Positions 1 through 11,350 of a stretch of 64,000 bases of DNA are shown piece after piece; positions within the stretch are counted from its first letter, which is position 1; every line of letters begins with the position of its first letter. The DNA is from Misgurnus anguillicaudatus. Lineage: Eukaryota; Chordata; Actinopteri; Cypriniformes; Cobitidae. The position numbers were made by a program, and so were the translations under genes. Below the pieces are notes generated by a model that worked only from the letters and a program-made list of their open reading frames with translations, searched no databases and was not told the DNA's origin. Location of the stretch: the NCBI RefSeq assembly GCF_027580225.2, contig NC_073342.2:15077001-15141000 (forward strand). Direction: 5' to 3'.

Positions 1-631
1 AATAAGGCAAGACTATAGAGCAGTCATCAATTCAAAAAACGAGGGCCCTCAGAATACATTTTGAAAACATGATGATTTTCCAGGCTGTGTTCATTAAACC
101 ACACAAATCCACCGCGACCCCGAGCAGCGCTATATTATTTTTTAGTACATTACTTTCATAATCAGTCAGGATGAGAATTCAAGGTTTATGCTTTTTTCTT
201 ATTTTTTTGCGGCATCCCTGTTGTGTTGCTTATAAAAGATGATGGCCCATTTTCTTAGCCAGTGATTTTCTGTGGCAGAATCAGAGTCAATCAGCTACAC
301 TCACCCGGGTGACAAATTGTTCCCTATTTTTAAAAACGACGCAAAGCATCACAGTGAAGATCATTAATTAGATTCGGAAAAAAACGAGTCGCCGTCTTTT
401 TACAGTCATTAAGCAGAGAGTTAGAGATTGTAACACTTCTATTTTTGTAAATTAGCACAGGGAAACGTGACGGCTAGCAGAGCAAGTCCATAAACTACAG
501 TACTCACATAATATAGTTATCTGTTTAATTGTTTGGTTGTACCGTGGCACTGTTTCCAACCCTTTAGTCATAAGTAGCCTCTCATTGGCCTTTTTTCTGC
601 AGTAGAGTAAGACTTATATGCTCATATATAC
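1..631. other. No gene seen
   Basis: AT-rich sequence without a recognisable exon, RNA or clear repeat boundary. Open frames are short and low-complexity. Confidence 0.5.
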
Positions 632-704
632 TGTAGCTCAGTGTTAGAGCATTGCACCCAAAATAATCGGGTTAGACTCCAGGGAACAAACATACTGATA
701 AACC
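632..704 (+). repeat. tRNA-derived SINE, 5' part
   Basis: A box-A-like GTAGCTCAGTGTTAGAGCAT, a box-B-like GGTTAGACTCC and then a CCAGGGAACAAACATACTG segment give the tRNA-like head of a SINE family common in cyprinid fish. It breaks off at about 704 and its tail resumes at 1468, because a DNA element inserted into it. Confidence 0.7.
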
Positions 705-1467
705 TTATAGCGCTTTTCCATTGCATAGTACCCCTCGGTTTGGGTCAGGTCAGGTCACCTCACTTTGGCTTGGTTAGCTTTTCCATCGAGTTTAGTAACA
801 CTTCGGAGTGGGAGGGATTATAGGCGTGTCTTTAAATTTGCGCTGCCTACTGCTGTGACATCATACAAGTGAGAGCGTCGTTGTACATTCCCATACATTC
901 ATTTATTTCTCAGTTCACCACAAAATTAAAATTGACCACCACATATAGATGTTTGCACATCGCATTTATTACTACCTCTGTATCACATGAAAGTTTCTGT
1001 ACAAACAACCGTGGCGTCAGTCGACGCGCTCTGCTGAGCCTCATTTAAGTTGCATTTAAGCATAGCCTATATGCAGACGTGCACATTGCAAATTTGCTGC
1101 CACAAACTGCAAGTTTGATGTAAAAACTGTTATGGTGTTCCTGATTCTCAACCTGTGGATGTTTTTCATTGCTTAAATAGAGTTTGAGAACTTACAGCAA
1201 AGCACAGATGACAACAGGTTGACTCGAGACAGCGCAAGCTAGCATGAAGGTAAATCTTTTACATTATAGCGATGACACTGGGAGTGACGATTCTCTACAG
1301 TGTTTTCGCGTCAAGTTTTGGTATCAGCTCGGCTCACTTGAAACCCCAACCAGGGTAAAAAAGTATCGGGTTCTACGTACTGCACCCAGTGGAAAAGCCC
1401 CCAAAAGGTAAGCTGACCCGACCCAAACCAAACCGTGGGGTACAATGCAATGGAAAGCGCCTTTATA
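705..1467. mobile_element. Non-autonomous DNA transposon inside the SINE
   Basis: The left end (GCGCTTTTCCATTGCATAGT and on) is mirrored at the right end (...CAATGGAAAGCGCC), giving imperfect inverted repeats of roughly 90 bp rich in GGTTTGGGTCAGGTC. The two short open frames at the ends come from the inverted repeat and are not genes. The exact target duplication is unclear. A fragment of the same family lies at 36480-36676. Confidence 0.65.
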
Positions 1468-1535
1468 GACCTTGTAATGCACTGCAAGTCGCTTTGGATA
1501 AAAGCATAATTCCAAATGCGTATAAAAATGTAACA
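1468..1535 (+). repeat. SINE 3' tail, interrupted copy
   Basis: ATGCACTGCAAGTCGCTTTG followed by GATAAAAGC is the conserved tail of the same SINE whose head ends at 704. Together they make one SINE split by the 0.76-kb insert. Confidence 0.7.
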
Positions 1536-1611
1536 TTAACTGCACTCTTTTGGTCAATCGGAGTGGTCGATGATGTCACTTGTTCACCTAAAGTATCATG
1601 ACTATTATTAA

Positions 1612-2057
1612 CTCTTTCCCCGCCATTGACGAGATTTTCCGTCTTTCCGCAATACCGCTATTATCCACCAGTTCCGCAACTTTTTAAACCCGGAAGTATT
1701 GCCCTATGGCAAGCGGCTGCATGTCCGTGTCTGTTTTAAAGATCGCTCTGAATGGGATCTCTATGAAAAGTCCGTCACAAACATGGAATTATCTCTGCTT
1801 TTTGCTCAAAATGTGGTGTTTTTGCAGAAATCTACCCACATTCAAAAGCTGATTACAAAAGAACTACTCAAGGTAGGATAAAACGTTTTTTTTTTTTTTT
1901 TTTTTGAAAGCAGAGGGTCTGTTCTTTCATTTGGTATATTGTATGTTTATATATCTAAAGAAAAACATTTTCTGGAAGGCATTAAACTTTGGTGAAAATC
2001 ATGAAAAACGCTGGCGCTGGCAGGCAACTTTTTAAAAAAATGCTGGCGGTGAAAGAG
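1612..2057. mobile_element. TTAA-flanked MITE, family 1 (CTCTTTCCCCGCCA ends)
   Basis: Flanked by TTAA at 1608-1611 and 2058-2061. The ends CTCTTTCCCCGCCA and TGGCGGTGAAAGAG are inverted repeats. The interior holds a run of T and a 60-codon open frame (1699-1881) that is also open in the copy at 21765-22171. A TTAA duplication suggests mobilisation by a piggyBac- or Kolobok-type transposase (inference). Confidence 0.8.
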
Positions 2058-2332
2058 TTAAGGCTCGCAAAATTTTAAAATTCCTGGTAGGTACAGGTAC
2101 TCTTAAATTTTTTGTAGCCCAAATATAAAATGCGTTATTTTTAATGTAGGATATTGATAAATCCTAGATTTCCATGCAAACCAACTGTCCCTGCCCATCT
2201 CCACACTGGATCTAATCACCATTTAATAGTGAATCATTGAAACAGTTTGGATCATATTATGTTTATCCAGTTACAGAATGGATAATTTTTTGATCAGAAA
2301 AATAGGGCTACTGTCACTTTTATTCCCACCAG

Positions 2333-2726
2333 CCGCGGTAGAGGCGGCAAAAACGCGCTATTCGCGCGTAGTTGGACGCTTGAACATTCAAGTTCACTCG
2401 CTGCATTCGCGCGTGAAATTCTAATCTAGTAACGGAAATTCGCATCTGCGACACCGGTGAGACTCCGCCACTCTACTCGCTTCCTGTAATCACGTCACTA
2501 CTACAGCAAGGTCTTGATTGGTTACTCGGCTCGGAAATCCGCCAAATTTCAGATTTTTCAACTCGCGTGTTTCCCGTGGCAACGCTCAATTCGCGCGAAA
2601 CGCGCCATTTGTTCCACGCTTACCTCGTGTACCGCGCCGCAAGATGCCTACTCGCGTCTTTGCATTGACTTAACATGAAAATCATTCGCGCTTGCCGCCT
2701 GTACCACGTCTGGTGTGAACCCTGCA
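2333..2726. mobile_element. GC-rich MITE, TTA target (copy A)
   Basis: A CpG-rich 394-bp element bounded by TTA (2330-2332 and 2727-2729). One end has CCACCAGCCGCGG and the other CTGGTGTGAACCCTGCA. It belongs to the same family as copies at 22943-23218, 38652-39013 and 63538-63858. The 3-bp TTA duplication is typical of PIF/Harbinger elements. Confidence 0.7.
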
Positions 2727-2730
2727 TTAA

Positions 2731-3007
2731 AGCAACACTATGTAGTTTTTTTTACTTTTAAATAATGTCTCTAAAATTATTTCAGTGATAGAACAACTTT
2801 TAACTGGACAAATTGTACTGTTGCTGCAACCTGAGCAGCCTCCTAGCTGCTACAAGCACACTCTGAAAGTGGCGGTGGAGGGTAGAGCACACAGCCCTGC
2901 CCCTCCCCCTGTCTGCAGAAGAGGGTCTGATACCAGGCACTGTTGCGCTTTTCAACCACATGGGGGAGCTTTAAGTCATTTTTACATGGAAACTACATAG
3001 TGTTGCT
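2731..3007. mobile_element. TTAA-flanked MITE (AGCAACACTATGTAG ends)
   Basis: Perfect inverted ends AGCAACACTATGTAG and CTACATAGTGTTGCT, with TTAA at 2727-2730 and 3008-3011. It inserted exactly at the right edge of the preceding GC-rich MITE. Confidence 0.8.
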
Positions 3008-3011
3008 TTAA

Positions 3012-4173
3012 AGCGAGTTCTGCATGGAGCCATATTGGGCCTCATGTCACAAATCTGATTTCTTTGCTAATTGATTATTTTCCACTTCCAGACATTTGAT
3101 AAATGTTTTTTACAAGAATTCAGCAATTTTGCGACCCCTGATTATGTCTCAGGTGATTTGATAAAAAAAAGTCTAAACATGTGATAAGCACGGGTTTGAA
3201 CACTCATACTGTATGATAGCTTAAATTTACTGTAAGTTGCTTTAAAAGCATCTGCCAAATGTAAATTCACAGTAGTATGCTGTATATAGCACAGCATATG
3301 CACTACAGTACTATTCCATTCAGGACACAATGGACTTATAGTGAATTTAAGGAAATGCTGTAACTGGGCCTGCGGTCTGCATTGGCAGTTTGACAACTCT
3401 TTATGATTATAAACAGGCATTGTCAGAAAGCCCAAAGTTTTTCCCCGGGCCCTGCCTCCGCTATCGGCCAGCTATAAATCACTGTAAGGAACATTAGATC
3501 TTGTAAATAAAAGGCAAATGTCGCATTTCTAAACACGCTAAATGCCAGACTTTACCCCAAGGTGGTGATAACCATCTTTAATGATTGATCAGTCTTTCTT
3601 CCTGTAGTTTCGCTGTCGGATGGAACGGTGTTAAGCGCGTGATAATCCTCACAGCTTCTGTTTAAAATGTATGCTGCGTTATTGCGGTCACGTCCTGCTG
3701 TATTCACGAATGCTCTTCACGCTCGCGCGCCCGTCTTACTCCAGAGATAAGGAGACGTTGCTATAAAGGTACAGCATGATTAGTGTTGTGTGCAATTTAA
3801 GGGTCTGCAAAGTTATGGCCTGTTCACACAAGCTCTGTGTTTTTGGCATTTTAAAGATTTCAAAATGATGTGAACTTTACAATGGTGTCGTACGGAAAGC
3901 TTCTGGATGAAATAACACAGAAATCTGTTCGTTTAACACAATGACATGGCAATACATAACTGTTTTATGTATTAGGGAGGTAATTTGTATGCATACAATC
4001 CACCTCTACTTCGTGACGTTTTGTGATAATTTTGCATTATTTGCTTTTGCCCCTGTGACGTGGGGGTTATGGGTGGGGTTTCATTATTGTTTTTTTTTTT
4101 TATGTTTATGACCGATACACTTCGTACAAATTCTTATGAATTAGCCAATTTATAAAATATGTAAAAATTTACG
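3012..4173. other. No gene; SINE tail fragment at about 3230-3265
   Basis: Contains only a decayed SINE tail (GTAAGTTGCTTTAAAAGC, CTGCCAAATG). The rest is unassigned sequence with no recognisable exon. Confidence 0.5.
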
Positions 4174-5204
4174 CTGTTGTAACAGATGGCTCGGAGTCAG
4201 ATTGAGGCCATTTGGCGTCTGGATCGTAAACAGCCCTAAAATTGTGACTAGATAACCCTGTGTCCTGATAACACAATCACCCAGATATCTACCACCTATC
4301 AAGGCTGTAAAGTGGGCGACAATTAAAACAAATGCAGTCTTCAAAGGAGGTTCAAAGGAACCCCACCAGAGAAACCTGAGAGCCGTTCGTTCGACGATCG
4401 CCAGAGACACAGCAGGGGGCACAGACTATATGTCTGTGATGAAACCACATTTAAAAATCACAATGAGCTGTTTAAATGTATATATATGTTATATCCCTTT
4501 ACTGCATGATCATGTATGTGTGATGTAACTGTGTGTTAACACTTTAGTTTGATTTTGTTCACTGTAGCATGGTTCATATCTTAGGTATGAAATTATTATT
4601 CAACGTGATCTTAAACCCATGTCTTGTCTAGTGTCAAATTAATCTACTCTTTATTTCCCAATCATTTCTATGTATCATATTACCATAAGCCGCATCAATG
4701 TCATTTAATATCGATTTGAAGAGTTATGGGAACAAACTTTTATCATTATGCAAGGCTTGTTTCCCCGCGCAATCGAACACTTCACACATTGGCCATACAC
4801 CTAAAATGGGCTGGGCGCGTGAAAGGTCAAAACGGCCTATCGCCCAAGCCATCATGGCTCATTGCTCATTGATCATCGCTCAATAGCTCAATTCGAACGA
4901 TTCGCTCAGTATCTCAGTCAGTGGCTTAGTTCACTCATGAGCGCCCAGTCGCCCGGTTACCCAGGTAACCCGTAAGCCAGGGCCGGATTAACCATATGGG
5001 CAACTGGGCAATTGCCCAGGGGCCCAAGACCTCCAAAGGGCCCCGGGCAGCAAGGGCACGAGCAAAATACTGAATCTGGTAATCTCCGCTGGCCGCTTTA
5101 TATTAAACAAACTGTCAACACAGGCTTTTGCGCTCAATGCGCTGCAAAGAGAGACGCTGCGCTGTCTGACTTTGAACGTGAGTTGAAAGCGATTGAGAGT
5201 CAGT

Positions 5205-5275
5205 CTCATGCGGACTAACCAATGAAGAGAGGGCCTCAAGTTAAGACCCTCTTCTCATTGGTCAGTCCGCATGAG
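5205..5275. repeat. Subterminal hairpin, left side of the hAT
   Basis: Two 29-nt arms (5205-5233 and 5247-5275) pair with three mismatches around a 13-nt loop. The arm begins CTCATGCGGACT. It lies near the left end of the 9.5-kb hAT element. Confidence 0.8.
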
Positions 5276-6775
5276 GTGGGCATATGGAAAGAAATCAGAC
5301 TCAATATTATTAACAAATACATGCACAGTTATCTGTGAACTGGATGCATGTTACAAATGTATTTACTATCCACGAACAAATGTCTTTAGATTTGAATATG
5401 TGAAATTCAGAATTTGAATGAACGTGTATCGATTTGTACAAATGTACAAATACAAATGTTTTATTGTGTATTCAAATATCATAATTCGCGCGTGCAAAAA
5501 GGGAGATGTGCATTTGTGGATCAGGTGACACGCGTGCATTAATCCCGTTCTGTTCATTTGTGTATTGGGACTTTCATTTCGCCGTTTGAAGCATTTTGTG
5601 AGCCGGGTGCAGGCAACTATCAATGAGTGGGCTAGAATGTGTCTTTGATTTTGTGTCTGCGAGTTTTGGTGTTTGCGTGAGTGTGCATCGATTTGTGCGG
5701 GCGGAGACGTGTTTGTGGGTTCGGTTGGCATGTTTCGTGTCGTTGTTTCGCAATTTGTGCACGCAGGGGGGAGGATGCGCGTTTGTGGATCGGGCGACGC
5801 GCGTGCGTTCGTCCTGTTCTGTTCGTGCGGGTTTTGGGACTTGGGTTGCGTGGTTTGCATTGAAAGATCCACGAGCACAGATGTGCTATGAAAAGAGTCA
5901 ACACTAGGTGTCAGTCTAACAGGGTTTCACGCATGGCGGTGAATTGTGTTTTCTGTGTTTCCCTTTGGTCTGGTGTTTTTGTGGCATTGCGTTTGTTATC
6001 TATATATATTAAATGTTTTAATGGCTTGGCTACTGAGATGTGTTTGTGTGCATGTATGTAGTGTATCTTTGTTGTCCTTTGGTGGTGGGTCAATTGTTTT
6101 TGCAGTATAATTCACTTCATTTTAAAAAGTAATACTTTCATGTATTAAACTATACCATTTATTAAAATATTTCATGATTTGCCTATTTTCTGTTGTTTCT
6201 TTTTGCCTTGTATATGTGGCCTGCGAGTTTGTTCTGCAATTGTTTTGGTGCATGCATACAAATTAATATGACCCAGCCTGTTTCTGTGTAAATAACACTT
6301 CACATCATGGGTTTGTGCTATATTTATGTATTTATTGAGAATGTCCACATAATAATTATTGAAACAATTTTATTAAAACAGGTTATAAAAATACCACAAT
6401 AGAAAACTGGGGAAAGTATGAAATATTTAATAAACTGTATTATAGAATACATTAAATTATTGGGGTTTTTTTTGTATAAACCATTCAAATCTTTAGTCTT
6501 TATAAATATATAAAAACATACCGTGATAAAAACGCTACACTAAAGGGAAGGGAACAGACTTTGACAGAACACCTGAAATCAGTTGCTTTGGACCTACTAA
6601 TTAACGCAATCCTGTATTACCGCACTGACAAGCCAACCGCATGAATGCAACCACGGCACATTTTACATTGAATTAATGAAACTAGCTATGACCTTCTTGT
6701 TTTTCACATCATACATGTATAATGAAGGCCAAATAAATTGGTAAGAGGTCATTTCGTTAAATCACAGGCTACAGC

Positions 6776-7607
6776 CAGGGCTGGATTGTCAATATTGGGC
6801 GAGTGCCCCAGGCAATAGGGGGTCACCAAGGTCTCCAGACTGCGGCCAAAACGTTTTTACAAGTACTCGAGCATGTGCGGGCACTACGGAATGCACGATC
6901 GGGTTTTAACCGCTCAATTGCATGACGCGTAATCGCGTATATCGTTTTATGTCACCATGCGCTCGGTTGATTTTACCGATGGATCTACGCAGCCCTGGTA
7001 AAGTTAACACATCGCACTAAGAACCGCGCCGGTTAAACATTACAGCGATGAGAGATAAAGAGAACCGGACAACTTTTAGCCTACATTAACACTAAAAACA
7101 TTATAGACGGGAATAAAGGTCTACATCCTACAGTGCCCAATGAAATCTAGATAAAAGATGAGAAACGTGTAAAGGATACAAGCATGTAAACTGCTGCCCT
7201 GCCACTCATCTCATTAAAGTATGCTATCTAGATATAACTTATTGTATATGTAGCCTATCTTATGCCTAGTTAAGGGGGTTGTATGAATCTTTGATTCATA
7301 ACTTCCTATTCTGAAAGTTTCATTAATTGTGCATAATGATGACATGTGCAGCAACTGCATAGTTAAGTCTATTTAGTATTTTTCAGTAATGCAGTTATTT
7401 TGGGAAAATGTCAAAATATTGCATTGTAGGCTTATTTAAGGTGTGCCCTAAATTTTCTGCTAGCGCTCCTAAAATTTTCAGTCATGGGCTACATTGCTCC
7501 TAATAACAAAAACGTTAGTCTGGAGCCCTGAATGACTAGTTTAAAATAATAAATAAATAAATAAAATATATTGGGGGGGGGCACTTCACTGTGTTAATCC
7601 GGGCCTG
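6776..7607. mobile_element. Nested hAT element (832 bp)
   Basis: Starts CAGGGCTGGATT and ends ATCCGGGCCTG. The flanks GCTACAGC (6768-6775) and GCTACAGT (7608-7615) match at 7 of 8 bases. It sits inside the 7.9-kb element and is therefore younger. Confidence 0.75.
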
Positions 7608-8194
7608 GCTACAGTGAATGCGTGAGAAAGTGAAACTGAGATAATAGAATGATAGCGTCGTCTGCAGATTGTCTGCAGATGCAGTATTAAAGATTAAAAT
7701 AACTTTAACTGATCAACACAAATATAAAATGCCATAATATAATTGATGTTTTTTTACCAGCATTTAAACCTTTATAGTTTTTTCTTTGTGTATCTGCAAC
7801 ATCCGCCCGTGGATGAGGAAGCTGCAGCCAATGTCGTTGGCTTTTTTCTTTATAGTGAACTGACTCAACACTTGACTCTTACCTGGGCATTTAGATATTC
7901 AAGTTTTCATTATTAATTTCTGGGTGAAACATTTTAAGCATGATGATCATCTGTCGACTCGACAGTTTCAGCACGTCCTTGCGGAGAGACTTTAACGTCT
8001 TTTTGTTCACTCCCCATTATACCCATGAGCTGAACGATTTTATTTTGTACTTTTTTATATATATTTTCAACATATATTCAAGAAACACACATGATATAAT
8101 GTAAGTTGTTATAGATAGAATAAGCTTGTTCTGAAATGATGACAAAATCTAAATGACTGAAAATGATCTTGAAATGATCCATCTTAATTTAGCC

Positions 8195-8688
8195 AAAATA
8201 CTGATTCATTCGTTTTCATACCTTATAGATAAACATTAATTTATCTAATCAACCTATTATCATCAAATGCGTATGAATAGCAATCAGTGTGATTATCGTG
8301 CAATACATAGCCTACGCCAAATTCCATTTTGCGTGCATATGCTAGTCCTTCCCGTTCACTTAAATGGCGCATCGTTTGGTGTCTTTGTTTTTTTGTCTGT
8401 TTTTTAAACCATTGCCGATTGGGTTTGGATATCATTTTATTTTACAAAAACTTACTCTAACCCCAAACCCAAGAAACAATGGTAAAAAACTAATGAGAAA
8501 CCAATTATTAAAAAACACAAATAGATGAGCCATAAGGGAACAGGAAGGACTTGCGTAACATATTCACTCAAAATTGTAATTTTATGTAGCCTATGTATTG
8601 CACGATAATCAAACTGCGTGTTATTTGTACGCATTTCATGAGAATACTAATATATTATTGAAAATGGCCTAATTTAATATACAGTGCT
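8195..8688. repeat. Palindromic repeat
   Basis: About 8260-8360 and 8540-8640 are imperfect inverted copies: AATGCGTA, GATTATCGTGCAATACATAG and TCCTTCC occur on both arms in opposite sense. This is a MITE-like fold-back. Open frames on the minus strand here are by-products. Confidence 0.6.
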
Positions 8689-8719
8689 TCCCAGCTAGCA
8701 AAAAGTCGTCTATTGGACG

Positions 8720-9265
8720 TTGAGTAGACGTAAACCTTCAACGTCTAATTTTGGTCCACTGAAGATTGAAAATGAAAATTGAAAAGACGTCAAATTTGTC
8801 CAACTTTTCAACGTTGAAAACAGGTCAATCTTCAACGTCTAATTATGGTCCAGTGAAGGTTGAAAATGAAAATTGAAAAGACGTCAAATTTGTCCAACTT
8901 TTCAACGTTGAAAACAGGTCGATCTTCAACGTCTAATTATGGTCCAGTGAAGGTTGAAAAGGAAAATTGAAAAGACGTCAAATTTGTCCAACTTTTCAAC
9001 GTTAAAAACAGGTCGATCTTCAACGTCTAATTATGGTCCAGTGAAGGTTGAAAATGAAAATTGAAAAGACGTCAAATTCGTCCAACTTTTCAACGTTGAA
9101 AACAGGTCGATCTTCAACGTCTAATTTTGGTCCATTGAAGGTTGAAAATGAAAATTGAAAAGACGTCATATTCGTCCATCTTTTCAACGTTCAAATCAGG
9201 TCGATCTTCAACGTCTAATTTTGGTCCATATTCATCCATCTTTTCAATGTTGAAAACAGGACCAC
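8720..9265. repeat. Minisatellite, about 94-bp unit, about 6 copies
   Basis: The phrase CTTCAACGTCTAATT recurs near 8735, 8830, 8923, 9017, 9112 and 9205. Between repeats come GTGAAGGTTGAAAATG and CAACTTTTCAACGTTGAAAA. Confidence 0.85.
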
Positions 9266-9489
9266 ATTAACATACCAAATAACATTTTATAAAATGAAAC
9301 AAAGCTTTAAAGGGTTATAAGAACTTTAATAAAACAGCACATTTTAAATAGTGCAAACAGTCAAGTAACCAACAGATTTCACAGTCTGCAATAAACAGGT
9401 TGGTCCAGTAACCAACACAGAGTGCAATAAACATATACCAACACAGATTTCAGAGCGCAGTAAACATAGGTCAGTCCAATGCAATGAGC

Positions 9490-9704
9490 CAGAGGTTTTC
9501 GAAGCTGTCCTGGAGGACTACTAGTACTGCACAATTTGCATGTCTCCCTCATTAGTCACACCTGGTTTAAATTTTTAGCTCATTAGTAAAGACTGCAAGA
9601 CTTGAACTGGGTGTGTAAGGTAACTGAATGAGGTGTGTCACAAAAGGGAAACATGCAAAATGTGCAGTACTAGTGGTCCTCCAGGACAGCTTTGAAAATC
9701 CCTG
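9490..9704. mobile_element. hAT-type MITE (215 bp)
   Basis: Nearly palindromic: a segment reading AGCTGTCCTGGAGGAC occurs near both ends in opposite sense. Flanks CAATGAGC (9482-9489) and CTATGAGC (9705-9712) match at 7 of 8 bases. Confidence 0.75.
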
Positions 9705-10284
9705 CTATGAGCAGTCCAGAGCTTTCTGTAATCTGGCGGTTGGTTGGGCTTCTCTCTGTGATGATGGGTGGAAGATTCGCGTCACATTCACCTGCCTCTT
9801 CGCTTCTTCTTCTTTAAGTTTTATGGCGGTTGGCAACTACCTTTAAAGGTGCATTACCGCCACCTGGTGGGGTGGGGTAATTATATCATGAATCCTCATT
9901 GCACCTCAATCGCAGTTTCAAATGTTTTATAACTTTGACGTAATATGTAAAACTCTTTACATTTACTTAAGATAATTGTAGAAATTAGTGAAGAGTCCAT
10001 GATAAATCCAAACCAGCCGTATTTATTACATAAACATCTGTAGTGTATATTCAATTTACAGCTTACAAAGCCACAGGCAACAAACCGAAACTAAACATTT
10101 CAACCCGGCAGGGGAATATAAAACAGCGCCAACAGGACTCATGCGCACTTCCACTAGTACGGTGTCTCTCAGTGTCCATAGAGTACGCAAGCGCAATCAT
10201 TAACAAGAATGATCTACAATAATAATAAACATGGTTTGGTAATTTGTATTCTCCGTTGTTTTAGCATGTATAACAGATTATCTA

Positions 10285-10905
10285 GCTGTCTTAGATTATG
10301 AGTTGAAAACGTGGTCAGTTGAAAACACGTAGTCAAACAGTCCAGCCAAAACTACTTAGTTAAAATCACGTCGTAAACCAGTCCAAGGCGGACCGACTTA
10401 TTTTCAACCATATTTCAACGTTGAAAGACCGTAATTGTTTGCTGGTAGATTATGAGTTGAAAACATGGTCAGTTGAAAACATGTAGTCAAACAGTCCAGC
10501 CAAAACTACTTAGTTGAAATCACGTCGTAAACCAGTCCAAGGCGGACCGACTTATTTTCAACCATATTTCAACGTTGAAAGACCGTAATTGTTTGCTGGT
10601 AGATTATGAGTTGAAAACATGGTCAGTTGAAAACATGTAGTCAAACAGTCCAGCCAAAACTACTTAGTTGAAATCACTTCGTAAACCAGTCCAAGGCGGA
10701 CCGACTTATTTTCAACCATATTTCAACGTTGAAAGACCGTAATTGTTTACTGGTAGATTATGAGTTGAAAACATGGTCAGTTGAAAATACGTAGTCAAAC
10801 AGTCCAGCCAAAACTACTTAGTTGAAATCACTTCGTAAACCAGTCCAAGGCGGACCGACTTATTTTCAACCATATTTCAACGTTGAAAGACCGTAATTGT
10901 TTACT
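10285..10905. repeat. Minisatellite, about 154-bp unit, about 4 copies
   Basis: AGATTATGAGTTGAAAAC starts units near 10293, 10447, 10603 and 10755. Each contains CAGTCCAAGGCGGACCGACT and TTTCAACGTTGAAAGACCG. The units are very similar, suggesting recent amplification. Confidence 0.9.
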
Positions 10906-11285
10906 GGGTTGTGTATTGCATTCGTTTTGTACATTTACAGCGCAGTGTTCTGTATACCGATGCTCTGAAAATTTGCACTTAACAAGCCTAAACCATGTTC
11001 TTTAATTTATTTATGTATTTTTGTTTAAATGTAGCTGTAGTAGCTTGTGTTGATGATGTTTCTTCTCATAAGGGTTAAGGCATAGCACCCAACTTCTAGT
11101 GTACCTCGTTGTTCTGGATTTAAATTATATTTTTAGTAAATAAAGGCCGTAAAATTGCATACAGCGCCACGCAAAATCACCGCAAGGGAAAGTCCGACAC
11201 CGCTACAAAACTAGTTCAGTGACATTATTTGTAATTTAATCAGTAATTTGATTTAGGGCCTTAATAAAAAAACGTTACCGTGTGT

Positions 11286-11350
11286 GTAATGAACTGTCAC
11301 TCAGATCAGGATCCTTACTGCCTTTCCTGATCTGGGTGACAGTACATTAC
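11286..11350. repeat. Hairpin with 26-bp arms
   Basis: Arms at 11286-11311 and 11325-11350 (AACTGTCACTCAGATCAGGA and its counterpart) pair with two mismatches and a 13-nt loop. It lies inside the 7.9-kb element. Confidence 0.75.

Larger units (their letters stand above)
8690..10908. mobile_element. Element bounded by two different minisatellites
   Basis: The ends CCCAGCTAGCAA and (reverse complement) CCCAGTAAACAA form a short inverted repeat, with TT on both flanks. Just inside the left end is a tandem array of about 94 bp per unit; just inside the right end is one of about 154 bp per unit. Both arrays are rich in TTCAACGTTGAAA. The transposon class was not determined. Confidence 0.5.

Noticed and set aside
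632..704. Functional tRNA gene
   Set aside because: Only box A-like and weak box B-like parts are present, followed by a SINE body and tail; the cloverleaf is not complete.
5623..5907. Overlapping genes on both strands in the long arm
   Set aside because: Several overlapping frames in a GC-skewed repeat, mirrored in the second arm; composition is repetitive and no domain is seen.
8690..10908. CRISPR array
   Set aside because: Units are 94 and 154 bp with no constant repeat plus variable spacer layout; this is a eukaryotic minisatellite pair.
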